From Sycon ciliatum (lineage: Eukaryota; Porifera; Calcarea; Leucosolenida; Sycettidae): DNA of 64,000 bases. Both the position numbers and the translations under genes were made by a program. The notes beneath the pieces were generated by a model that saw only the letters and a list, made by a program, of their open reading frames with translations, was not told the origin of the DNA and did not search any database. Positions 32,751 to 45,600 of the stretch are shown here, in pieces (position 1 is the stretch's first letter; each line of letters starts with the position of its first letter). The DNA lies in NCBI RefSeq assembly GCF_964019385.1, contig NC_088646.1, forward strand, positions 12,951,591 through 13,015,590, given 5' to 3'.

Positions 32751-35229
32751 CGATTGTGTGTGTTCTACGCATAACTGCTGTGTGTATACAGAAACAGGGG
32801 TTGTGATGTCAACGGCTGTTCCGATCATTTCTTGATTTTGGTGCGTGTGTTGTTTCTGTAGGAGGAAGGAGTACAGCCATAAGCAAGCTGAAGAAGCAAC
32901 CCGAGAAGAAGCCAAGAAGGCAAGCTGAAGAAGCAACCCGAGAAGAAGCCAAGAAGGCAAGCTGAAAAAGCCATCCCAAACCCCGACCACCAAGAAGCCA
33001 AGAAGGCAAGCTGAAGAAGCAACCCGAGAAGAAGCCAAGAAGGCAAGCTGAAAAAGCCATCCCAAACCCCGACCACCATCCCCTCCTGGAATGATTACTT
33101 TTATAGCCTATCCTGGCTCTGAACTTCACACCTGAAATGGTTGGTCAACCGCCCTCAGCCAACCAGAGTTCAGCGTATCTCTCCTTTCTCATGCAGAAAC
33201 AAATTTCTAAATCGGTAGAATTATCGCTCCTTCCTATGCGGAAACAAATTTCTAGCCTTCCCCGAGTCTCCGCCATTGCACTCATCCAATACCCAGCGCA
33301 GCTTAACTCTGATTGGCTGAGGGCGGTTGACCAATCATTTCAGGTGTGAAGTTCAGTTATCTTTACGTGATTACTAACCGGCTGTACTCGAGATCGGTTG
33401 AGAATAGTTGACCAATAATCATTGCAGACTCATTCCAGGGTAGGTGATGCATTTGAGACTTTTTTTCATTTCAAGACTCTATTTTGAATCGGAGCTGTAA
33501 GCTGAAATACCGCAATTGTCGCAGGGTCACGGCGAAATTCCTTCATCATTACAAGCAGGATTCAAGCAGGTTTCCTGCTGTATAACTAGCTCAGTATGTG
33601 TGGTAGTAGGGGCTACTTGCACACTTACACAGTGCTTTCGACCATACGGTACAGCATGCGCCATGTTGGTTCCAACTACCGACAACCCTTGCAGCTATGG
33701 GTCACATGGTGTCGGCCATGTTGATCATGTGGACAGTGTGTGGAACGTGAACATGACATGTGGACTATGATATATACATGGTCACTTTCCACACAGGTTT
33801 AGTCACATGATAAACTGATGTGATGATACGACTCTATAGCAGTAGCATGCACACTCACACTCAGACATGCCCATCGCGGAAGCGATGATAGCGAACAGCT
33901 ATGTGTAAAAACAGCTATGTTACACATAGCAACTTGTGCTGGGATTGTAATACCATTCAACAGCTTGCAAGGCTGCTGAATTGACCGCCACTAATTTTAG
34001 CCTGGTATCCACCACACAGCTGAGACTTTTTCTGGCCAGTGAATAATGGAAGTTTCCGGAGGAGAAAGGAGGAAACTGTAGTTATCACCAACCCTCACCG
34101 CGCCCAGCTCACGCCGCTACGGCGTGCGACCTGAGCTGGGCGCCCTGCCGTGCAGTATGGAACTGTCCTCAAGCCAGTCACGTATTTGGCAGCCCAGTGA
34201 GCTGTCTACCGGATCGCAGCGTTTAGAAGCGCCAAATGCGGCAGGGCCAGTCTCAGGCTGGTCGCGTAGGCGGCAGGCCGGCGGGCGACCGGCAAGGCTG
34301 CATTCGCATTTGGATCACCGAAGTGATACAGGCACTTCGACGGCACCCCGTGGCGCATCAGGGAGGCATCTGGGGCCCAGGCAGCCCGCCCGTAAGCGCA
34401 CCACCGTATCAGGTACGCGCAGGTGGAGCAGCAGAGCAAGATGTGTGCCGGACACTCACCATCATCCGGTCGACTGCATGGTTGTGCGACTTTACACAGC
34501 CAGCACTCATTACTTGCTATTGCTTGCAGAAGGCCAGAATTTTTTTTCTTTTTTCGCTCTTTCCATTCTTCCAGGCACGGCTTCATGTTAGAGCAGTAAA
34601 TTGCAGTTAGGGACTCAGCTGAGTCAAGCTGGACTCAGCGTGTCAAGTTTGGCATAATACAATAAGCGCGCTATCCCCAAACAGTTGTGTGGTTATTGTG
34701 TGAGTGTATATGCAGGAGTCCGCGGTCACGTGAGGGGGAGTGATAACCTATTTTTCACTTTTTCCTTTTTTCTTTTTTCTTTTTTTCTTTTTCGACACAC
34801 ACACACCACACCACATGCTCCAGCATACATACACGCATGCACACACACACACACATACACATACACCTCAGACCTCAGACATGCCCATTGCGGAAGCGAT
34901 GATAGCGAACACCTATGTTAGACATAGCAACTTATGTTAGACATAACAACTTGTGCTGGGATTACACCATTCAACAGCTTGCAAGGCTGATGAATTGACC
35001 GCCACTATTTTTAGCCTGGTATCCACCACACAGCTGTTTGAAGTGACTTTTTCTGGCCAGTGAATCCCTATTTTTTTCATTTTCCATTTTTTTTTCCTAC
35101 ACACACACCACATACTGCGGCATACACTGGCTGTTGGTAACCACCCAGGAGAATGAAAGAAAAGTCAGGAAGAGTCCGAGAAAGAGAAGAAAGACGTGTG
35201 TGACCATAATCGTCGGGAATTGCACACAC

Positions 35230-35297
<68 letters not shown>

Positions 35298-36520
35298 ACA
35301 CACACACACAGTTATAGCAGTAAATGGCATGTGTTACTGACCTTCCATAACCCAGCTTGAACTGTTGATCACCACCCTCGTGTTTGAACATGTTTGGCAT
35401 CCACTGCATGAGCTGCTCAGATGAGAATCCCAGGATGAAGCAGTTAGTCAGGATGGATGCGATGACCATGAAGTACATCACTGAATACCACACACCAATG
35501 CCACCAGCCCTGTACACATCAAACCAACACAATACAGCAGGAATTATGCATGCACAATCCACACAACTACTACTACTAGTACACAGCTGGTCATGTCATA
35601 CTCCAGAAGTCCCAGTCTCCTACAAGCCCGGCATATACGTATGCACCATGCTCCGAATAATAACACTAGCCCTAAGGGGCGTCCGAAGCTATTTTCAATT
35701 TGTCTGGTTTTGCCCGAAGGGTATTACTATTAGTAGAAGGGTATCTGGGGGACCTCTGCGGGAATTTTTTTGAAAATCGTGCCTTTGAGGGCATTTGCCA
35801 CCCTTGCATGATAAAATATGTTAATTATAAGAATTTAGAAGTTGCGACTTCGGCGGTATTAGTGATGAAGTTGGTTGTTCCTACGTGGAACACATGCTTC
35901 CTGCCAAACTTGACACTTGACTGACTCATGACTGCCATCCAGAACACACAAGGAGCATGTCGCACCTTCCACTCGGCAAACCTGCAAGAAAGCACCACTC
36001 CGTGCTCAATACGCAGTGTTTTGGGGAACTCACCCCTCATCAGTTGAGCTTGAGTAGGCTGAGGAAGATTGTGCCTGAAAAGCACCACCTATATGGTGCT
36101 CTCCAGGCCAAACCATCACCAGGGATACAAACTTACAGAGACGCTCCATTTCCAGCGCGACAAACACCTCGTGAGGCCCCAGGTAGCAGCGTGAGTCGGA
36201 GTCGCTCATGGCGTTGTGCTAAATAGATGCTGAGAGCCAGTAGCTATTCACAACGCTGTCACCTCCCAACAACTAGTCGCACGTCAGCGCGAGGGACAAC
36301 AATACAAACGTAAAAGTTGCGACTTCGGCGGTATTAGTGATGAAGTTGGTTGTTGGCTTGTCTCACCAACACAGGTTCCTTCTTGGAGCCCCTACTCTTC
36401 CCATCATTGTCCTGTTATTTCTCTCCCCTCTTTTTATGAGTAGGTTGTGTTTTCAGTCAAATACACACACACACACACACTCACACACACATAGCACACA
36501 CACACGTGTACACACACATG

Positions 36521-36570
<50 letters not shown>

Positions 36571-36625
36571 CAGACACACAGAAACAGACACACAGAAACA
36601 GACACACACACACACACAAACACAC

Positions 36626-36687
<62 letters not shown>

Positions 36688-39600
36688 CCTCTCTATCTAT
36701 CTCTCTATCACTCTTTCACACAGACAAAGAGATTTACACATTGCAAGCAGTACCTGCGGGAGCGTGGGCGCCTGTAAAGATAAAGCAACTTGAGAGAGTC
36801 GGTCATTGTCTCAACCAGAACAAATCCAACGCTGATTATGGAGCAGAGCGGAAATGCTGATGCAAATAGTGTTATGTACTGCAGGACAGAGAGACACGTA
36901 AGCACACAGGAAATCCAAACACAGCATTTACACAACACAATATGTACTAGCAAATCAGTCCGGCAAAACAATAACCTGTTGCTTGATTAACGTTTAAAGT
37001 CTGGTGAATGACTCATCCACCCTTATAAGACTGTATGTGGCTAGTGCAACACTAACAGGTTAGAATCATGTACATGTACACAAGCCACTACATGTATTGC
37101 CATTTCGCACCTATGTTCACTCTGTGCTGTGCAAGTCACGGCACTTAATCTTTGCAGAGCAACCGTACTACATGTAGCTACAGGTCAGTGCACACTTTGA
37201 ATGCACTAGTTCACACTCCACATCCCATGTCATGTAGTGGTGTTGCTGGTCCACCTTTCAAGGGGGGGGGGGGGGGGGGGTACACCTCTGGCTTCACAGC
37301 ATGCACTGAACTGCAATCCCTAGCCTAGGGGCCATTGGGCCAAAATATGCACATACTGAATGAAGGTCGAAAGATTTTAGGGGGTGCACATTCCCAGGTA
37401 TCCGATCAGTATCGGTATTGGATGAGATAACTCACCCCAAACTGTATAACCATCTCCAAGTAGTCATCAAAAGAGTCGTATTCTTCAAGTGGAGCATCCA
37501 GTACAGCCTGCACACGGTGCCAAGAGAGCAACATCCAGCACAGCAATATACAGTGGTTACATTGCACAGTCAATTCTACGCTGTCACGATGATAAATCAA
37601 AGCTCTGGATGACAAGAATGGATATGATGTTAGGAATATGTCCACTCCAATCCAGCCGGAAATTCACAGTCTGAGAATAAAATCACGAAACCACATCAGG
37701 AAGATGCCTTTTTTAATAGATCTGGGCTCTTCTTTTCGCGGTGATATGAATGAAAACAGTCACAAAAAAAGAATCACCAAGATGTTTCATTACGCTTTGT
37801 AGATCTCCTTGCTCCTATGAATGATCGCTTGCGTACTTTGTGAGCGGCAGCGGAGTGTGAAACGAGTTTGGCCAGGTTGGGTGCAAGCACTCAATCCCAG
37901 GAGCTTGCCAGTTCTTGGGCATGCCCAAGTCTACTTCGCTGTGTGGAACTTTATTGCTTTTATCAAGCTCCGTGAGTAGGCAGGCCTGCTCGAGTGATGT
38001 TGATTCGAACAACACCACGAGTGGGCAGGCAACCTCATGTGTGAACGTGGGCACAGATGATCTGGAGCATGCTCTGTTGTCCTCAGAGATAAAACAGTTC
38101 CTGCAAACTTGCTTCAGGAAGCCCTTGAAGAGCAAGGAGTGCAGGTTTCCTGTCCGGAGGTGGACACCGCGGTTACACCAAAGCTATAGTCAGAAGGTGC
38201 TGAATATACCTGGTTGTTCGGCAGTCGTTCAAGAAATCGCAGAACAACACGTTGTACTCGATGCAAAGAAATGCGTCGGATTGTTTGGGACCCCTCTCTG
38301 CCCTGCTGACGGAGGCCAAAGCAGCGCAGGCCGCTGGCACAGGCCTGGATCCCAAAGGAGTTTTGGACACGGTGCCGGCTGGCTTGTCTCTCTACTGGGC
38401 AATGCCAACAACAAGCTCTCGATGCTGAGGCATCAGGAGTTTCTAGAACATCTTGACAAGAGCCTGGCACCGATGGCAGAGGAACCATCCGAGAAAGCAG
38501 GAATGGCCCTATTCAGTCCGGAACTTTTGGAGAATGCATCCAGTCTAAGGGCCGGGTTCCATTGCGGCTCCGCGGCACGTAATTTTTTGGGTTTTACCAT
38601 GGTAACCGCGGCTCGAGCGAGTGCCGCGGAGTGGCGGCCTGCCACGGGCTTTGGCTTTGCGTTTTGTAGTGTGGTGGCTCGCCGCAATTGCGGCTTGCAT
38701 TGTTCATGATCACGTGAACTGGGAAATGCTGGCGGGAAACTTGAAATCTGCTTTGAAGAAGCAAGACCGGACGACGAACAACAAGATCTGTTGTGTCTTT
38801 CACTCGTTTTTGTCAGTTTCAACTTTGTCAGTGTTTCTCTTCCTTCCGTTTGCGATGGGTTTCAACTGGTCAAAAGATTTGGAGCGGGCCACGCTGAAAC
38901 TTTGGCATGTTGTCAGCAGCCGGTTCCAGAAGCAGATGAAGACTGCCAAGGAAAAGAGTGGCTGAGGAAAAAATTGGTGGAAATGAAAAGAGATGGCAAA
39001 CTTCTGGCGAGTCACGGAGAAAATGATGTGGAGGACTTGACTGATGACGTTGTGAAGAATAAGATTGACGGACTCAAGAAGCTGGGCAAGAAGATGATGG
39101 AGAGGGGGATCGTTCCTATCCTGAAAAGGAGCCCCCTACTGGATCAGAAGTGGATGACGACGATCAGCAACTTGATGGCGATGCGATTGAGGTCGATTGG
39201 GGGGAAATTGAAAATAAGTGCAAGTGGCATCTCGTCAGGTTATATTTTGAACTGTTCGGTGATCACCCCACCTGGGGCTGTGGACTTGGAGGAGCTGTCG
39301 ACACAGCTACTGTTGTTTTTGAGGAGTCGCAGGGTGCTACCAAGCTGGTGGTTGCAGCTCACCACCTGGCCAGAACCTCGAGCCGCATGCCGCGGAACCT
39401 CGCGTGACGATTGTAGTGTGGAACCGAGCGGCTTCGCGTCAGCATGCGTTTCTGGCTCACGCAATGCGGACGCGAGCCGCAGTGGAACCCGGCCCTAAGG
39501 CAGAGTCCCAGAAGGCGCTGGGTTTGGTGGCGAAGAAGTACAAAGATGCTCGAGCTCCTCCAAAGTTGAGCAACACCAAGTCTGGCTCCGGAGGGGCATC

Positions 39601-42600
39601 ATTGGGTGGACGCCGGTTATTTTGAGGTGCCGGGGCCAGCAGGTACTGCGGTGGCTCCCGGTACCAGCCTTATCCCAGCCCGTACGAACAAACTCAGTAC
39701 AGCCCAGCAGGCCATGGCTATGCCAACCGAAGTCGGATGCTCCCCCCCCCCCCCCCCCCCCCCCCAACAAGGCAACAGGACGGTCAAGGGGCGAGCCCCA
39801 GCTATATAACAAAGCGGGACCTAAGCCATTCCCTTCCACCAGCAATGTGGGTGTTGGTACCAGAGTCTGGGACACCAAGCTGCTGTTGCCAGACTGGCAG
39901 ATACTGTTCGCCGTCTCGGCTCAGGACTGGGCTTTGCCTCTCAGGGGTCGCCACAAACACTGCGGGACCTCCAACGACTGGTACGAGCAGACCGCCACTG
40001 GCCGAGGAAGTCGAGAAGGCCAAGCGCATGAATAACCTGATACTGCACGGGCTTCCTGAGCGGGAGAACGAGAATGCTGAGGGATCGTCTAGCCCTTTTC
40101 ACCAGCATGTGGAGACAGCTGTCCGCCGATCCATGGGTAGTCAGCGCTGTCCAAGGCTACCTGCATCTTGAACTACGTCCCCAGCCTACCCAGGCCAGCT
40201 TGCCCAGCTCCCGATTCGGTCGCCGACCAACAAGCCATGCCCCAGGAGGTTCGGTCCCTCGTGGAGAAAGGGGCAGTCAGGAGAGTGGATTTCCGAGAGC
40301 CGCCCGGACTCGTGAGTGCTGTGTTTAGGGTGCCGATGTCAGGCAGGAGAATGCGGTCCGTTGTTGACCTGAGAATGCTGAACAGCTTCCTTCCCTACCA
40401 CCATTTCATGATGGAAGGCATTCACTCCCTGCGCGATCTTCTCCAGCCAGGAGACTACATGACCAAGATCGACCTCAAGGATGCGTACCTAACAGTGCCG
40501 AATGCGCAGGACGACAGGAGATTTCTGCAATTCCTCTGGCAAGGCACGAGGTACGAATTCCAATGCCTGCCATTTGGTCTGTCTATGCATATTGGCGTAT
40601 GTTTCGCGTTCCGCATCTTGGCATGCAGTGGACAACGAGCAGCCAACCCTCTTACAAGTAATGTAATACCAGAAGCCACACAAGCTGGTGTCCTCACCAA
40701 CGGTTGCCCGTTGGCAGAAGGACGTGCTATTGCAAGCCTGAGTCAGCACGTCAGATTTCTCCGCCCACTCGACTAGCGGGACGTCGGCATCTGCGGCAGC
40801 TTGGGCAGCTAGTGTCCGTGACCATGATCATCGACACAGCTGACTGGAGGCGTGCGTCGACAATCCACCAGTTCTACTGCCGAGACGTGGCACCGGCACC
40901 AGCAGCAGCACCACTTACAGTGCAGCCGTTCTCAAGTCCGGGGATTAGGATATAGCCTCACCAGCTGGCGTCAGAGCACTTGGTGCACATGTCACTAGCA
41001 GTCATACGCTCATGCTTCAATGTTGCCCGTGCCTAGGATTGAGAATGTTTATCCCATACGTGTTTTATTTGGTTTATGCTGTGAAGGACACACTGTTATA
41101 TCGAAGCTTTACGCCCCAGTGCGCATCTTCCCATTTTGCTAGCAGTGATACATTGCGACGGCGGGCTGGAGTTGTGCGAGGACCTGAGAGCGAGATAGAA
41201 CAGTGTCCCACTCGCCCTCCCATTACGTGTTGGTGGATTTTTTTCGGAATGATTCATTTTTCCTGTCACGTAGGCATAGTGTCGCTACACTAAAAAAGGC
41301 AACTGTAGTGATGTGGTTGCGTGATTTTATTTTTCCATGCTGTGAAGTTCCAGTTGAATTTGAGTGGAAATAATCATGACGTCATAGGCAATACACTGTT
41401 ATGCCTCACTCTCAGCTCCTCGCACAACTCCCACTTCCAGTCGCAATGTACCATTGCTTGTGAAATGGGAAATTATAACTCTCCTCTGACCCCTTATACA
41501 TTTCCCACTTTGCATCATAAGACTGGTAGTGTTCTGCTCTACTTATAAGTTTATGGAAACGCTACATGAAGAATATCACGAAAACTCTTCGCATTCCCGT
41601 AACGTACATGTATAGGAAACTTGTTCTGCTTTGCGTTCACGCAAAGAAACCATGTGGAATGTGTACTGGAAATTTCCCGTTCCAAATTTGGCAGTTTCCT
41701 CTCATTTGAACAACACACATCAGATCCGTATGCATTTTCTTTGCGTGTGCCACAACGTAGAGAACATCATTTCCAAGTAGAAATCTGAACCCAAAACATG
41801 TGAAGCAGTCGACTCTAACCCAGACACCTGTTCTCTACGGGATTTCTCTAAGAGAACATCATCCCCAAGAGTGTGCAACTCCAGCTATGGGGTCTGCGAT
41901 GGCAGAACTTGACATTACGTGACAAACTCGTACACGTTATTTGCACGCTGTGCATGATAGATACAAAACCCTGCTTTGGGTTCAACTCCCTGTTGGTCAC
42001 TTTGCACTGTTTGCCAGCAAAACCTTTTTGAACCATGTCATATGATGTGAAGTTCTGAAGTCACAGCTTTGGATAGAGGTTGTACAGGCAGTGGCACTCT
42101 CTTGGGGGCTATGTACTCTTGGTGTCACGTAGAGTAGAACCTCACTATAAAGTCAGTTTCAAAAAGATTAGCAATCCTGGCGATCGCCCGGGGAGTTTGC
42201 CGTCTTACCGTATGACGGCTCGAGCGCTGCCTGGAAAAACTCACTGTGAACTCGAAGAAATATTCCGCGCGAAAGCATGAAAAATGACAATTCACTGACG
42301 TCAGTACTCGTACATGACTTTGTGTTCGTCTGGTTTACAACAAACGAGTTCTTCCTCGTATCGATATGGAGTCAGAGAGGACATGTCGAAACTTCAAAGT
42401 GTGGTAAATTTCGACGAGCGGGATGCGTCCGTTTTGTGACCAAATAGATTCTTTGAGCTGCCGCGGATGCAATTTACTCTCACGATGTGACGAAAACGGC
42501 ATCGACACAGACTCATTCCCAAGGCCTTGAAGTGGCAAAGCTATCCTTGTGACTTCGACGACATTTTGAGAAAAGCAGACGCCTGTGAAAGCTGATAGAA

Positions 42601-45600
42601 GACTAGACGCCGTTGACGCCTAAATTCAAATAAATTGGCGATCTTCAAATACTAAAATAATTCTCAAACAGAAATCGATCGATTGATGTGCCGGTGTATT
42701 CAACAACACGTAGCTACAGCGCAATGACTTCCGTGTTCACTCACACGGTTTCAGTGTTGTGTGTGTTCACAACTTCACATGGCGTGAGCCAGTCAAGTGT
42801 CAGTCAGTTCGGCAGGAAACGCGAGCTCCAACAACAAGTCGTTTGGCGCAGCCACCTTCTTTGTCTTGTACCAGCGTGATCACCAAAACAATGAAAAAAT
42901 GAAGAACAAAATGTTTGACTTGAAGATTTGTTGGGATTTGAACTCACAACTTCATGGTCAGCAGACAGCATTCATAACCACAAGGCCAAAAAGGAAGGGA
43001 TAAATCGTGGGTTTTGATAACAAATCGATACTGGCTTCCAGGGCAAATTATAAACCATGGGAAAAGGCCAGAAACCTGGCCGAAATACTAACTCCTTAAT
43101 GGTTGGTCCAATTGTTCCGAAACCTTCACAGAACAATTTGCCGTGTCCTAACAAGCCGTTTTATGTACTTTGTTGTCCAAATTTCCCTTATCTTCATACT
43201 TTTTAAGACCCAAACTTGATTGCTAATCTTTTTGAAACAGACTGTAGTAATGATTGTACCGGTACCGTTGCTTGTGAATTTTTTTTTTTTTACGGGGTAA
43301 CGGCCTCTTTTACGGGCAAAATAAAGTCATGTAGACGTGAAAAAATTGAGATACCATGAAAGGTAAAATAGAATTTTATTCAAGTACAATACATTGGGAA
43401 ACTCCAAGAAATTCCACGTGAAACAGACGGAATTCAGTTTTCAATGGCCGATGCCTACCCCAGCACCATCCTGCATCGACAGGCCTGTCAGGCGCCTTCT
43501 AGACCCGCGTAGCCGGAGGTCGACTGCATGGATCACTGCAAATTGGCTGCGAACTCGCACCCAAGCCATGATGATTGAAAATGGCTTGTCCCACCTGAGG
43601 GCGAGGCGACCAGCAAGTCGCTTCTGATAGCTGGCGTATTCGCGATGTAGCACCCCATCCGTGGAACAAACCAGTGGTGTGAACGACCCACGGAGGTCCT
43701 CGGAGGCCTGACGATACTTCTTTTTCTTCGCGTTAGCAGCGTGGTTGGAAGTAGCTTCCCAGGATGAATGGGAGTAACTGGGTGCGTTGGCATCAATGAT
43801 GCGATTATCAAAAAACGCCACCCTGTTATCCTCCCACACACCCCGGGCAAGCCAATCTGTCCGAAGAGCAGGCTGCCCCGTCCGATCACCCTCCGGCACC
43901 ATGATCGGCTCGACGACAACACCACCGAATGCCATATCAGCTAGCTTTGCATCGCTATCACGCAGATCATTGTGGCCTCGCTTGATAAGTCCACCTTTCG
44001 GGCAGTCAAGGCCATGCTGGAGAGAGAAGGGCTTCCCGCAGCCATCACATTGCGCTGGCAGGGCAAGCGGCTGCCGACCATAGCGGATGGCAAGTTGATC
44101 GCGGAATTCTGTACTCGACAGATCATACCCCTCGCGCTTCAGGGGCAACACCGTAAGCCATCCGGAGGCATTTCCCCGTACGATGCGGGAGAGGGTGCGC
44201 TCCTCAAGCTGTGGCAGGTCACTGAGAATTGATTGGCTGATTTCAGCGGAAATCACATCTCGTTCCCTGCTGATTTGGCTTGTGATGCGGCGACAGTGAG
44301 CGCTGTGATCGTTTACTTGGTCCGCGTCAGCGATATTGTCGCTTATCTTTCAGCTTTGTTTATAATGTCGCCAATGCTCACTTGGCAGCCCATTTCACCC
44401 CAATTTTGGTTAGCAAGTTAGTTTACTAGTACCTGAAAGGTCTAGCTAGAGTTCGAGTGGATTTCGAGAGCGATGGGTGGGTGATTCTGATTGATATAGC
44501 GCCGCATCAAAATAGATTATCGTGTTACGCTGTGCAGGCAAGAGCAGCGCAAGCCACAAGAAAGTAATCGGCTACTCGGAATCAGCTCCATTTTGCTGAA
44601 CGGCCGAGATCGCTCACCTCAGTGATCGCTCGTCAAGCTGAGATCGCAGCTCCCTTATCTTCAGCTCAATGCTCGGAGTATCCAGCGCGTCGTGGAGATT
44701 TGCAAGTACTGTACGTGTCGTCGTCGTCGTTCAAAATAAAATCTTGCAAAGAACGGCGTCTGATTTGAACCACAGAGGCTGTCGTGCTGCCCACGTGAAG
44801 TCCTATAGAGAAGGCGACCGTCACAATCGACTTCTCTTTAGAAAATTGCCAGGCAGCGGAGAGGAAGAGAGATGAGCTTGCAAAAGCAAGAGAGTCGATC
44901 CCGAGCAAAAATATTTGTCACCAGCGCCGAGGGCAGCGACGAGGAGGACCGAAAAAAGTAGGAACCCTTCCTTGGACAATAAATTCCTCATAGCTAGTTG
45001 TCATTCTATACCTTACCGTCCATCCTACCAAGTTTTATCACTTCAAGTACACGCGTTCATGTCCAAAGTCTAAGTTCAAAAGATAAGCGACAATATTGCT
45101 GACGCGGACCAAGTACGTTTATGGGGTTACCAGATTGGATGGAGTTGCGCAGGATGTCAGTTGCGTTTCTCGAATTCTGGTAAGCCTGGGGTGCTGTGTG
45201 GACAGGATCGGCCAAAGCCAAGCCACCATACTTGACTGGCAGGGTGAGGAGCTGGTGTTCCCGAGGAAGAACCTCCTGCCCAAGGATGGCTGGGGCAAAT
45301 TGCTCCAGGATGACGTCTCGAAGCGGAGCAAACTCCTCCTCAAGACCCTGGACAACACGCTGCAGGTATGACCACTCACAGGAGAGCGAGCGATTCAACG
45401 CACAATACGCCGACTGGGGGTATTTCCTGGCAGCAGCGGCAAGGCAATTGACACTGCTCACCCACGTCTCCACTCTCTCCTTGACAAACGATTTCACTCC
45501 GTCAGGTTCACCGATACAGCCTCCTAGGAAACGGGCGGATGTGGCTACTTGGATGTTCAGATCCCCAAAGATATCATTAGCTTGCTGAACGAGATCCGGG

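Noticed and set aside
34095..34600. GC-rich open frames on both strands in intron 13 as a possible nested gene
   Set aside because: No domain, no start or splice context, and the two strands are equally open because of base composition.
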